From Caulobacterales bacterium (GTDB taxonomy: Bacteria; Pseudomonadota; Alphaproteobacteria; Caulobacterales; Caulobacteraceae): DNA of 35,144 nucleotides. A program made the translations under genes and the position numbers. The first letter of the stretch is position 1. Each line of letters starts with the position of its first letter. The notes under the pieces are model-generated. The model made no database searches, was not told the DNA's origin, and was given only the letters and a program-made list of their open reading frames with translations. The stretch is taken from contig JAFKGN010000174.1 of NCBI GenBank assembly GCA_017307205.1, positions 1 to 35,144 on the forward strand, read 5' to 3'. Below are positions 1 to 8,499 of the stretch, piece after piece.

Positions 1-190
1 TCGGCCCGGCGGCGCGCGGCTCGGCGGAGACGATGGTTCCGGCGACGGGCAGGGGCGCGCCCTTCAAGGCCGCGCAGGCGGTGACCGGCGCACGGTTGGT
101 CGTCAGCGTCGTGGCCGGTTGCGCCTTGGCGGAGGCGCATCCGACCAGCAGCAGGGCCGCCGCCAGCGGCGCAAATCTCATCTGATGCAC
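1..190 (-). CDS. Tannase/feruloyl esterase-like secreted lipoprotein, N-terminal fragment
   Basis: The first ~63 residues of a minus-strand gene that runs off the left edge. The N-terminus is a lipoprotein-type signal: a hydrophobic AAALLLVGC stretch with an LVGC lipobox. After a short linker comes ACAALKGAPLPVAGTIVSAE. The Cys-x-x-Leu followed by an 'I-x-S-A-E' beta start is how tannase/feruloyl esterase family proteins (alpha/beta hydrolases acting on plant phenolic esters) usually begin after the signal. The start is taken as the GTG at 190 because a GGAGGGG ribosome-binding site (198-204) lies 7 nt upstream of it. An in-frame ATG at 181 would be 16 nt away. Family assignment rests on this short fragment only, so another secreted enzyme is possible. 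Confidence 0.5.
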   Translation of the reverse strand, partial: MHQMRFAPLAAALLLVGCASAKAQPATTLTTNRAPVTACAALKGAPLPVAGTIVSAEPRAAGP

Positions 191-328
191 GGAATCGCCC
201 CTCCAACGGCGACCCTGTCGCCGGCTACTCAAGGCGGAGCTTGCCGCATGGATCGTGGCGCGCAAGGGTGAGGCGCCGTGGAAAGCTTGAGCACAGTCTC
301 AAGAGAGTCACCGAACTGTCTGACTCCT

Positions 329-397
329 TTAATCTTCTTATAAAGTTCCTTTTTTGTTCTTGATCTGAGCCGCAAGGCGTGCTCGGCTTGTGGATAA
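329..397. promoter_or_regulatory. Candidate cell-cycle control region upstream of comM (CtrA-like site, DnaA box, GANTC sites)
   Basis: The 231-bp gap between the divergent tannase-like gene and comM is AT-rich for this genome. It holds an exact DnaA box (TTATCCACA on the minus strand, 389-397). It also holds a CtrA-like motif TTAA-N7-ATAA (329-343, one base from TTAA-N7-TTAA) and two CcrM-type sites just upstream (GAGTC 305-309, GACTC 322-326). These are the usual inputs of Caulobacter cell-cycle promoters. No assay or conservation data are available, so this is a candidate only. Confidence 0.35.
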
Positions 398-435
398 GTG
401 TGGCCTTTAACAAGGGCTGGCGGGAGGGCTTTTCC

Positions 436-1986
436 ATGGTCGCGCGCGTCGTCACGGTCGCGTTCGAAGGGGTCGAGGCGCGTCGCGTCGAGGTCGAGGT
501 GCAGTTCACCGGCGGCCAGGTGCAGTTCGTGGTCGTCGGTCTCGCCGACAAGGCGGTGGCGGAAAGCCGTGAGCGCGTGCGCGCCGCCTTTACCGGCCTG
601 GGCCTCGCCCTGCCCGCCAAGCGCATCGTCGCCAGCCTGGGCCCTGCGGATCTGCCCAAGGAGGGCAGCCACTACGATTTGCCGATCGCCCTGGCGGTGA
701 TGGTCGGCATGGGCATCATCCCGGCCGGTGCGCTCGACGGTTGGGCCGCCGTGGGCGAATTGGCGCTCGATGGCCGCATCATGCCGGTGGCCGGCTGCCT
801 GCCGGCGGCGGTGGCGTCGGGCGCCATGGGGCTGGGCCTGATCTGCCCCGAGGCCTGCGGGCCGGAAGCCGCCTGGGCCGGCGAAGCGCCGATCCTCGCC
901 CCGGCTTCGCTGATCGCGCTGATCAACCATTTCCGGGGAACCCAGATCATGGGCCATCCACGGCCCGGTCAACTTCTGGAAGCGGCGGGCGGGCCTGATC
1001 TGCGGGACGTGAAGGGCCAGGAAGCCGCCAAGCGCGCTCTGGAGATCGCCGCCGCCGGCGGTCACAATCTGCTGTTCTGCGGCCCGCCGGGCTCGGGCAA
1101 GTCGATGCTGGCCCAGCGGCTGCCCGGCCTTCTGCCGCCGCTTTCGGCGCAGGAGCTGCTGGAGACCTCGATGGTCCATTCGGTGGCGGGGCTGATCGCC
1201 AAGGGGGCTCTGACCCGCGCGCGGCCGTTCCGCAGTCCGCACCATTCGGCGACCATGGCGGCGCTCACCGGCGGCGGGCCTCGCGCCAAGCCCGGCGAGG
1301 TTTCGCTGGCCCACAACGGCGTGCTGTTTCTCGACGAGCTTCCCGAGTTCAGCCCCCAGGCGCTCGACAGCCGGCGCGCGCCGCTGGAGACCGGCGAGGT
1401 CACCGTCGCCCGCGCCGCCGCCCACGTTCGATACCCGGCTCGTGTCCAGCTGGTGGCGGCGATGAACCCCTGCCGCTGCGGCCACGGCGGCCCCGGCAAG
1501 GGGGCTTGCGGCAAGGCCCCGCGTTGCCAGCGCGATTACCAGGGGCGCGTGTCCGGTCCGCTGATGGATCGCATCGATCTGGCGGTCGACGTCCCGCCCG
1601 TCACCGCCGCCGATCTTGCCCTCCCTCCGCCGCAGGAGGGCACGGCCGAGGCCGCTCGCCGTGTCGCCATGGCCCGTGGGGCCCAGGCCGAGCGCACGAT
1701 CGGCGTCGAAGGCGCACCGATGATCAACGCCCGCGCCGACGGCGGCTTCCTGGAAACCATCGCGGCGCTCGACGAGGCCGGTCGCGCCCTGCTCACCCGC
1801 GCCGCCGAGGCGGGCGGCCTCTCCGCCCGAGGCTGGGCGCGCACCCTGCGCCTGGCCCGCACCATCGCCGACCTCGAAGGCTCCGACGCCGTCCGCCGCC
1901 TGCACATCGCCGAGGCCCTGGCCTACCGCCGCACGGTGGTCGGCGCGGAGGCCGGCTTTGGCGAGGGATCGCTGACTGGATGGTAG
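436..1986 (+). CDS. comM: ComM/YifB family AAA+ ATPase (Mg-chelatase-like)
   Basis: A 516-residue protein of normal length for ComM. In naturally transformable bacteria ComM is a hexameric branch-migration helicase that widens recombination intermediates; in other species its role is unclear. The N-terminal ~170 residues form the Lon-protease-like ChlI fold (VVVGLADKAVAESRERV). The AAA+ core has Walker A GPPGSGKS (residues 216-223) and Walker B VLFLDELPEF (about 296-305). A Cys-rich insert NPCRCGHGGPGKGACG follows, then sensor RVSGPLMDRIDL and a C-terminal Mg-chelatase helix bundle. The start is the ATG at 436, preceded by GGGAGGG (422-428); an upstream in-frame GTG would add 19 residues not seen in the family. 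One oddity: the usual LRQPLE motif reads RRAPLE. Confidence 0.95.
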   Translation: MVARVVTVAFEGVEARRVEVEVQFTGGQVQFVVVGLADKAVAESRERVRAAFTGLGLALPAKRIVASLGPADLPKEGSHYDLPIALAVMVGMGIIPAGALDGWAAVGELALDGRIMPVAGCLPAAVASGAMGLGLICPEACGPEAAWAGEAPILAPASLIALINHFRGTQIMGHPRPGQLLEAAGGPDLRDVKGQEAAKRALEIAAAGGHNLLFCGPPGSGKSMLAQRLPGLLPPLSAQELLETSMVHSVAGLIAKGALTRARPFRSPHHSATMAALTGGGPRAKPGEVSLAHNGVLFLDELPEFSPQALDSRRAPLETGEVTVARAAAHVRYPARVQLVAAMNPCRCGHGGPGKGACGKAPRCQRDYQGRVSGPLMDRIDLAVDVPPVTAADLALPPPQEGTAEAARRVAMARGAQAERTIGVEGAPMINARADGGFLETIAALDEAGRALLTRAAEAGGLSARGWARTLRLARTIADLEGSDAVRRLHIAEALAYRRTVVGAEAGFGEGSLTGW

Positions 1987-2014
1987 GGCGTTTGACCGTC
2001 TCTTAAGGCGCGGT

Positions 2015-2028
2015 CGGTAAGCTTACCG
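2015..2028. promoter_or_regulatory. 14-bp perfect palindrome directly before the hybrid kinase start
   Basis: CGGTAAGCTTACCG is a perfect 14-bp palindrome ending two bases before the ATG at 2031. A TTGACC hexamer at 1992-1997 could be a -35 element, which would place the palindrome over the -10/start region. There is no Shine-Dalgarno sequence, so the transcript may be leaderless and the palindrome an operator. An RNA hairpin is the alternative. Confidence 0.4.
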
Positions 2029-2030
2029 CC

Positions 2031-3539
2031 ATGGCTCGCGAACGCTCCGTCACCGCCGCGCAACTGGCGACCCTCAGCCACGAATTCCGCACGCCGCTGA
2101 ACGGCGTGTTGGGCATGGCGCGTCTGCTGGACGGCACGCGACTGACGGCCGAGCAGCGCTCGTATGTTTCCGCCCTGCGCGACAGCGGCGAACACCTGCT
2201 GGGCCTCGTTAATGACGTGCTGGATTTCGCCCGTCTCGGCGAGGGTCGGATCGAGGTGCATCCCGCGCCCTTCGCGGCAGAGGATCTGCTGCGTCAGGTC
2301 GCTGAACTGATGAGCCCGCGCGCTCACGAGAAGGGGCTGGAAATCGCCTGGACTGTGGAGCCGGGCATCGGCCGGATCGTCGGCGACGAGGCGCGCCTGC
2401 GTCAGGTGCTGCTCAACTTCGCGGGCAACGCAGTGAAATACGCCCAGGACGGCGGCCTGCTGCTGGCCTGCGGCCGCGGCAAGGGCGGCCGTATCCGCTT
2501 CTCGGTGTGCGACACCGGCCCGGGCGTCGCGCCGGAAGCCCGTGAGCGCATCTTCTTGCCGTTTGAGCAGGCCGACCCGAGCGAGGACTGGAAGCACGGC
2601 GGCGCCGGCCTCGGCCTCGCCATCGTCTCGCGCCTCGCCAAGGCGATGAACGGCGCCGTCGGCGTCGGCGACGCGGTCTGGGACGGCGAGGCGCGGGGCG
2701 CCGAGTTTTGGTTTGAGGCCGCCATGCCCGCGCCACGCGGCGGCGACCGATCCCTGGCCGACCTCACCGTCGCCATCGCCTCGCCCAGCGTTGTCGTCCG
2801 CGCCGCCGCGGCCAGACAGGCGGCGGCCAGCGGCGGTCAAGCCGTCGCCTTCGCCTCGCTGGAAGACGCCGTCGCCCAGGTGCCCGCCGACGCTGTGCTG
2901 CTGATCGACCAGGCGCTCGCCGAGAAGGGTCGCGCCCTGCGTCCGCCGACCGGCCGTCGGGCTATCGTTCTCCTGAAGCCGGAGGAGCGGGGGCAGATCG
3001 CCCGCCGCCGCGCCGCCGGGTTCGCCGGCTATCTGATCAAGCCGCTGCGCCGCGCTTCCCTGGCCGAGCAGGTGCGCCACGCCCTCTCGGCGCCCGTCGC
3101 CTTCCCAGCCGAGCCGGCCAAGGACGATGATCGTGTCGCCGGCGCCTCGGCGCGCGGCGTTCGCGTGTTGCTGGCCGAGGACAATCCGATCAACGCCCTG
3201 CTGGCCCGCACCCTGCTGGAGCGCGAGGGCGCCAAGGTCGACCGCGCCGGCAGCGGCGAGGAAGCGCTCGCGGCGCTCTCGGCCCAGGTCTACGACCTCG
3301 TGCTGATGGACGTGCGGATGCCCGGCCTCAACGGCATCGACGCGACGCGCGCCCTGCGCCAACGCGGCGTTCGCACCCCGGTCGTCGCCCTGACCGCAGA
3401 CGCGTTCGATGACGACCGCCGCGCCTGTCTGGCGGCCGGGATGAACGACTTCCTGGTCAAGCCCTTGACGCCCGACGCCCTGCGCTCGGCCCTCATCCGC
3501 TGGACGCGGCCCGCCCGGGAGGCCAAGGTCGCCTCCTGA
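2031..3539 (+). CDS. Soluble hybrid histidine kinase with degenerate and canonical receiver domains
   Basis: A 502-residue cytoplasmic hybrid kinase with no sensor domain and no membrane segment. The dimerisation/phosphoacceptor helix begins almost at the N-terminus (SHEFRTPLNGV, His17). The HATPase domain follows, with N box NFAGNAVKYA, G1 DTGPGVAPE and G2 GGAGLGLAIV. Residues ~240-352 resemble a receiver fold but lack the N-terminal acidic pair, so they are probably a pseudo-receiver. The C-terminal receiver (about 382-495) is complete: LLAEDN acidic pocket, DLVLMDVRMPG with Asp427, and a conserved Lys in LVKPL. An in-frame TAA at 2004 rules out an N-terminal extension. It must sense through a partner protein or the pseudo-receiver. 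It lies 16 bp upstream of ampG, probably in one operon. The partner is unknown. Confidence 0.9.
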   Translation: MARERSVTAAQLATLSHEFRTPLNGVLGMARLLDGTRLTAEQRSYVSALRDSGEHLLGLVNDVLDFARLGEGRIEVHPAPFAAEDLLRQVAELMSPRAHEKGLEIAWTVEPGIGRIVGDEARLRQVLLNFAGNAVKYAQDGGLLLACGRGKGGRIRFSVCDTGPGVAPEARERIFLPFEQADPSEDWKHGGAGLGLAIVSRLAKAMNGAVGVGDAVWDGEARGAEFWFEAAMPAPRGGDRSLADLTVAIASPSVVVRAAAARQAAASGGQAVAFASLEDAVAQVPADAVLLIDQALAEKGRALRPPTGRRAIVLLKPEERGQIARRRAAGFAGYLIKPLRRASLAEQVRHALSAPVAFPAEPAKDDDRVAGASARGVRVLLAEDNPINALLARTLLEREGAKVDRAGSGEEALAALSAQVYDLVLMDVRMPGLNGIDATRALRQRGVRTPVVALTADAFDDDRRACLAAGMNDFLVKPLTPDALRSALIRWTRPAREAKVAS

Positions 3540-3555
3540 GACTCAGGGGACGACG

Positions 3556-5265
3556 ATGACGCAGACCGAGGCGAAGGCGCCCAAGCGTGGCGGCCTCGCC
3601 GGCCTCAAGGCCTTCGCCAACCGCAAGTCGCTTTGCATCCTCGGCCTGGGCTTCAGCTCGGGCCTGCCGTTCATGCTGGTGTTCGACACCCTGTCGGCGT
3701 GGCTGCGCGAGGCGGGCCTGTCGCTGGAGGTCATCGGCTTCTTCAGCCTGGCCACCCTGTCCTACAGCTTCAAGTTCCTGTGGGCGCCGCTGATCGACCG
3801 CACCGCCGTGCCGGGCCTGACCAAGCTGCTCGGCCATCGCCGCTCCTGGATGTTGGTCACCCAGGCCCTGGTGATGCTCGGCCTGTGGCTGATATCCAGT
3901 GTCAATCCGATGACCAACCTTGGCCTGATGGCCGCCTTCGCTGTGTTCGTCGGCTTCGTCTCGGCGACGCAGGATATCGTCATCGATGCCTGGCGGATCG
4001 AGGTCTCCGACCGCGACGAGCTCGGCGCCACCGCCGCCGCCAACGCCTGGGGTTATCGCGGCTCGATGATCATCTCGGGGGCCATCCCCCTGCTGCTGGC
4101 CACCGCCTACAACTGGAATGTCGCTTATGCGGTGATGGCGGCGATGATGCTGATCGGCGTGGTCAGCGTGATCTTCGCGCCGCGTGAGGCGGAGCACCGG
4201 CTGCGGCCAATCCATGCCGAGGGCGTGGAGGTCAGCCCTGGTCGGGAAACCATCGAATGGATCGTGCGCGGTCTGTTGATCGTGCTCGGCGCGCTGATCC
4301 TCGGCTCAGGCCTGGCGGGCGACGCCTCGGTGATCAAGACCCTGCTCGTCGGCCTCGGCCAGACCGGCGCGGGCGAGGCGCTCGCCGGAGCCTGGAAGGG
4401 CCAGGACTGGTCTGTATTCGTGCAACTGGCCGGCGTGCTCATCGGCGGCGCGCTGATCGTCCTGGCCGCCCTGCCGGCACCCGGCCGTCGCACGCGGCCG
4501 GGGGTCTATCTCGGCGCCGCCCTGGGCGATCCCTTGCGCGATTTCTTCACCCGCTACGCCGGCGCCGCCGGGCTGATCTTAGCGCTGATCTGCGTCTACC
4601 GGGTCTCGGACTTCGTGCTCAACATCATGAACCCGTTCTATCTCGACCTCGGCTTCACCAAGCCTGAGATCGCCGAGGTGCGGAAGGTGTTCGGCGTCGC
4701 CGCCTCGATGGGCGGCGTGGCGCTCGGCGGTTGGATGGTCGGCCAGATCGGCCTGCTGCGCACCCTGGTCGTCGGCGCCTTCGCGGGCCCGCTCAGCAAT
4801 CTGGTCTTCGCCTGGCTGGCGGCCCAGGGCCACAGCGTGCCGGCGCTCTATGTCGCCATCGGCGTCGACAACGCCCTGGGCGGCATCTCCGGCACCGCCC
4901 TGATCGCCTACATGTCCAGCCTGACGGGCTCGGGCTTCACCGCCACCCAGTACGCCCTGTTCAGTTCGCTCTACGCCCTGCCGGGCAAGATCATCGCCAG
5001 CCAGTCGGGCCGCATCGTGGAAGCCGCCGCCAAGTCGGCCGAGGCCGGCGGCCTGCCCGCCCTTTTCAAGCCGATGTTCGTCGGCCTGCCCGCCGAGAGC
5101 CTCACCGCCGGCGCCAAGATTGGCGTCGCGCCCGCCGCCATGGGGGCCGGCTACGTCACCTTCTTCTTCTATTCCGCCCTGATCGGCATCGCGGGCATCG
5201 TGCTGAGCTTCATCGTCGCCGCGCGGCAACCGGCGAACCCGGCCCCCGCGACGGCTGACGCCTAG
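3556..5265 (+). CDS. ampG: AmpG-family MFS permease (muropeptide importer)
   Basis: A 569-residue inner-membrane protein with about 14 hydrophobic helices, as in AmpG. The N-terminal signature is clear: LGFSSGLPFMLVFDTLSAWL, then FLWAPLIDR and SATQDIVIDAWRIE, the conserved acidic loop of the family. AmpG proteins import GlcNAc-anhydroMurNAc-peptides for peptidoglycan recycling and so affect beta-lactam responses. The central cytoplasmic/TM region (about 215-330) is the variable part of the family. The start ATG follows a CAGGGGAC ribosome-binding site (3545-3551), 16 bp after the kinase stop, so co-transcription with the kinase is likely. The gene ends in a CTAG shared with the convergent ankyrin gene. 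Confidence 0.88.
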   Translation: MTQTEAKAPKRGGLAGLKAFANRKSLCILGLGFSSGLPFMLVFDTLSAWLREAGLSLEVIGFFSLATLSYSFKFLWAPLIDRTAVPGLTKLLGHRRSWMLVTQALVMLGLWLISSVNPMTNLGLMAAFAVFVGFVSATQDIVIDAWRIEVSDRDELGATAAANAWGYRGSMIISGAIPLLLATAYNWNVAYAVMAAMMLIGVVSVIFAPREAEHRLRPIHAEGVEVSPGRETIEWIVRGLLIVLGALILGSGLAGDASVIKTLLVGLGQTGAGEALAGAWKGQDWSVFVQLAGVLIGGALIVLAALPAPGRRTRPGVYLGAALGDPLRDFFTRYAGAAGLILALICVYRVSDFVLNIMNPFYLDLGFTKPEIAEVRKVFGVAASMGGVALGGWMVGQIGLLRTLVVGAFAGPLSNLVFAWLAAQGHSVPALYVAIGVDNALGGISGTALIAYMSSLTGSGFTATQYALFSSLYALPGKIIASQSGRIVEAAAKSAEAGGLPALFKPMFVGLPAESLTAGAKIGVAPAAMGAGYVTFFFYSALIGIAGIVLSFIVAARQPANPAPATADA

Positions 5266-7622
5266 GGCATTTCCTTCGGCCGTTCGCTCTGATGGACGCC
5301 ATGCGCCTTGAGATAGGCGATGGTCTTGGCGGACTCGCTGTCAATCGCACGATCGAGCGTCGTGCCGCCGTCGTTGGCGCGGGCGCTGATGTCGGCGCCG
5401 GCTTCGATCAGCGCCATCGACAGGCCGTCGTCGGAAGCCGCAAGAAGCGGGGTCCGCCCGAACTGATCGCGCGCCTCCAGTTCAGCTCCTGCCTTGAGCA
5501 GCAGTTGCGCGCGACGCGCGTCCATCGCGTCGTGGAGGGGTGTGGAGCCGAACCCGTCGCGCGCTCGCACATTGGCGCCGGCCTTGATCAGAGCTTCGGC
5601 GGCCGCATTGTCGAGCACTGTGAACAGAGGCGTCGCACCCATCCGATTTGTGGCTTCGAGGTCTGCGCCCGCCTTGATCAGCATGTCCGCCCATGGCGCG
5701 CTCCATACGCGGTGGAGCGCAGTTTCGCCGCCGGGCGTGGTCTGCTGCGGGTCTGCGCCGCCGGCCAAGAGCAGGCGAACCGTCTGTTCACTGGCGATGC
5801 GCCAGGCGGCTTCGTCATCGCCCGCCCCCGGCAAGTCCTTTCCGACCGAACCCAGGGCGAACCGGCCTTCCTCGTTACTGGCGTTGACGTCCAGGCCGGT
5901 TTTCAGGAGCTCGGCCACGACAGCGGGGTGCGGCGCCTCGACGGCGGCCATCAGCGCCGCCTCCCGCGCGTGATAGGCAGCCTCTCGGAAACCGCCCGCC
6001 GCGATCAGGGCGCGCACGACCTCAAGCCGACCCCGCCGCGCCGCCGCCGCGATGGCTGTGTTGGACTCGTTGTAGGCGACGCTCGACGTCATTTGATTGA
6101 CCGGCGCGCCCGCTGTGACCAGGTCGAGAATGGCCGCATCCGGCGAACGATTGGCGGCGCGAACCAGCATCACTGCGCCCGCCCGGGAAGTTGGCGCCTG
6201 ACCGGCGGCCCTCAGCGCAGCGAGGGTTGAGGGCGGGCGCTCGCCTTCGGGGGGCTCTTGTCGAAAGATGAAGGTCCCGGGCTTGGCGTCGCGGGCAGGT
6301 CTTTGGCCGCGGGCCGCGATGTAGGCCAAGGTCCTCGTGAACTTGTTCCGCGCCGCGCGATCGACCACTCGTTCGCCGTTGTCGTTCACCGCCGTGATAT
6401 CGGCGCCCGCAGCAATCAGCGCCATGGCGATCTCGTCGCTCGCGGCGTTCAGCAGGGCGGTGTCGCCATCGTCGTTCCGCTGTTCGAGCGGCGCGCCGGC
6501 CGCCAGCAGCGCGGTGATCTCGCCCACGCTCCTCACTGTCGATAGGGCTGTATCGTCCGTGCGGCTCCGCAGGCGGGCATCGGCGCCGGCGGTCAGCAGT
6601 GCGCTCTGGACCGCCTTCTGGCGTTCAGGAAGGTCGGGGGCCTTGGGGTCTGGCGGATCCGCGCCGATGAGCATCAGGGCGGTGAGGCCGTCGGCGCCGC
6701 GTCCATCGATGTCGGGGTTCTGGGCGAGGATGTCGGCGATGATCAGGGGATCGGCGCTGCGCGCTCCCGCCCTCAGGGCGGCGGATTTCAACTTGCCGCC
6801 TTCACCCCTGAAGGCGCCGGCGGCGATCAGCGCGCGCACGACCTCGACCTGGCCAGCGGCGGCTGCCGCAAGGATCGCCGTTGTGCCGTCACCGCCGCGT
6901 ATCCCGCTGAAGGTTTCGCCGTTCGGCGGCGCGCCCGCCTCAAGCAGTCCGAGGGCGACTGCGGGTTGGTTCAGGCTGGAGGCGTTCGCCACCATGTCTC
7001 CCGCTGTGCGTGATCGAAAGCCGAATCCCTCCGCCTTTAGCCTTGCCACCGTCGTCGCATCGCCGACGACCCAGCCTTTGCTGAACTCGCGATCAATCGT
7101 GTCCTGTAACGTCGTCACGCTGGCGGGCATGCCGGCCCAGCGACCGGCGTACTCGCTGACCGTCTTGGTCTGTCTACCGATCTCCAAGCTCAGCGTCACG
7201 GTCGGCATGTGGGTCACCTCGGCGGCGTATTCTGGCGCCAGCGACCAGAAATCCGCGGCACGAAACGCATCCACCAGACAGGCGACTGTCTCGGGCGATA
7301 CTTCGAAAAGGTGTTCGCCATCAACGAGCGTGAAGGCCTTGCCCTCGAAACGTCCTCGGCCCGCGCCGGTCGCCTCGACGACATAGGCTGCGCAGGTTCC
7401 GTAGCACTCGGAGCGCTCCAGCCGAATGCGCACGCTTTCTATCGGGCCGTCGGGAACCGGTACGCGCCGCTTCGGCGGCGGAACGCGCCTGGTTCCACCG
7501 TTCGTCGAATAGGAGACCGGCCCGCCGCGATCAAGGCCGTCCGTCGCCAGCGGAGGGCAGGCCGCTTGCGCTGCACCGGCGACCGCCAAGGCCGCCGTAC
7601 ACAGACCGATGACTACGCGCAT
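5262..7622 (-). CDS. Secreted DUF6438-ankyrin repeat protein
   Basis: A 786-residue protein with a Sec signal peptide (MRVVIGLCTAALAVAGAAQA, cleavage about residue 20). Residues ~45-170 resemble DUF6438 (RIRLERSECYGTCAAYVVEA, then a beta-rich segment ending in an FRAADFWSL helix). From about residue 200 to the C-terminus are roughly 14-16 ankyrin repeats. Clear copies include GADPQQTTPGGETALHRVW, GANVRARDGFGSTPLHDAMD and GAELEARDQFGRTPLLAASD. Ankyrin repeats bind proteins, so a periplasmic or surface binding role is inferred; no enzyme motif is present. Start: an upstream in-frame TTG (7628) is possible, but ATG 7622 gives a clean signal peptide. The stop TAG is shared through CTAG with ampG on the other strand. 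Confidence 0.85.
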   Translation of the reverse strand: MRVVIGLCTAALAVAGAAQAACPPLATDGLDRGGPVSYSTNGGTRRVPPPKRRVPVPDGPIESVRIRLERSECYGTCAAYVVEATGAGRGRFEGKAFTLVDGEHLFEVSPETVACLVDAFRAADFWSLAPEYAAEVTHMPTVTLSLEIGRQTKTVSEYAGRWAGMPASVTTLQDTIDREFSKGWVVGDATTVARLKAEGFGFRSRTAGDMVANASSLNQPAVALGLLEAGAPPNGETFSGIRGGDGTTAILAAAAAGQVEVVRALIAAGAFRGEGGKLKSAALRAGARSADPLIIADILAQNPDIDGRGADGLTALMLIGADPPDPKAPDLPERQKAVQSALLTAGADARLRSRTDDTALSTVRSVGEITALLAAGAPLEQRNDDGDTALLNAASDEIAMALIAAGADITAVNDNGERVVDRAARNKFTRTLAYIAARGQRPARDAKPGTFIFRQEPPEGERPPSTLAALRAAGQAPTSRAGAVMLVRAANRSPDAAILDLVTAGAPVNQMTSSVAYNESNTAIAAAARRGRLEVVRALIAAGGFREAAYHAREAALMAAVEAPHPAVVAELLKTGLDVNASNEEGRFALGSVGKDLPGAGDDEAAWRIASEQTVRLLLAGGADPQQTTPGGETALHRVWSAPWADMLIKAGADLEATNRMGATPLFTVLDNAAAEALIKAGANVRARDGFGSTPLHDAMDARRAQLLLKAGAELEARDQFGRTPLLAASDDGLSMALIEAGADISARANDGGTTLDRAIDSESAKTIAYLKAHGVHQSERPKEMP

Positions 7623-7662
7623 GCTCAATCGCCCCCGCCCCGAGGCTTCGAATGCTAGCGGC

Positions 7663-8496
7663 CTACGCCAACAAACACACCACCTGCGCTACGCGTAGGT
7701 CACGGCGCAGCCCATCTGCGACGCGGCCGTAGTTGTCGGTGGTGATCGGCTCGCCGGTCGGCATGGCGTTGGGGCCGCGACGGCCGCTGGCGGCCAGGGC
7801 CTCGGCCATGGTCTCGGGGACGGTGGTGTAGATGCGGCCCCGGCGCGGGGCCTCGGCGACGGTGACGCCGATCACGCGCCCGGCGGCGTCGAGCGCCGGA
7901 GCGCCCGATAGGCCGGAGAGGGTGCCTTTCAGGCTGTCGGTGCGGCCGACCTCGGCCCAGACCAGCACCGGCTCCGACCGCGCGCCGCGCCCATGCACCA
8001 CCAGGGTCTCGCGGCCGAGCAGGCGCGAGGTCGCCTCGCCGGGATGGCCCTGGGGGAAGCCGGGGTGGAAGGCGCGATCGCCGCGCCGCAGCGGGGCGGA
8101 CAACGCCAGGGGCAGGGCCGGGGCCCCGCCCTCGGTGGTCAGCACGGCCGCGTCGCCGCGCGGATCGACCCGAACTCGCGCCTGCACGCCCCGGCCGTCC
8201 GCCACCACGATGGCGGCGGACGGGCAGCCGTCGACCACATGCCGCGCCGTCATCCAGGCGCCGTCCTCGCCCACGGAGAAGGCCGTGCCGGTGGAGGGCT
8301 TCACCTCGCCCGCCACCTCGACCACCACCTGCGGATCAAAGGGCGACGCCGGGCCCAGCGGCACCCCTTCCTCGCCGGGCGTCGGCGGGGGCGGGGCAGG
8401 GGCGTCAGCGCTCTCGCGGCGTCCGATCGCGGCGATCAGCAACGCCGCCACCACCGCCGAGTAGATCGCCCAGTCCGGAAGCCTGGGAAAATACAT
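7663..8496 (-). CDS. Membrane-anchored trypsin-like serine protease
   Basis: A 277-residue protein with one N-terminal transmembrane helix (residues ~10-25) and a Pro-rich linker (33-50), then a chymotrypsin-fold domain. The catalytic triad is visible: His86 in TARHVVDGC, Asp115 in DPRGDAAVL and Ser197 in SGLSGAPALD. Nothing like a PDZ domain follows, so it is shorter than DegP/DegQ and resembles the PDZ-less periplasmic trypsin-like proteases. Its start lies 3 nt downstream of the stop of the DUF350 gene, implying translational coupling and perhaps a shared membrane role. Substrate unknown. Confidence 0.85.
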   Translation of the reverse strand: MYFPRLPDWAIYSAVVAALLIAAIGRRESADAPAPPPPTPGEEGVPLGPASPFDPQVVVEVAGEVKPSTGTAFSVGEDGAWMTARHVVDGCPSAAIVVADGRGVQARVRVDPRGDAAVLTTEGGAPALPLALSAPLRRGDRAFHPGFPQGHPGEATSRLLGRETLVVHGRGARSEPVLVWAEVGRTDSLKGTLSGLSGAPALDAAGRVIGVTVAEAPRRGRIYTTVPETMAEALAASGRRGPNAMPTGEPITTDNYGRVADGLRRDLRVAQVVCLLA

Positions 8497-8499
8497 GGG

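Noticed and set aside
229..1905. A 558-residue minus-strand frame opposite comM
   Set aside because: Shadow of comM; no recognisable domain, and it overlaps the whole AAA+ core.
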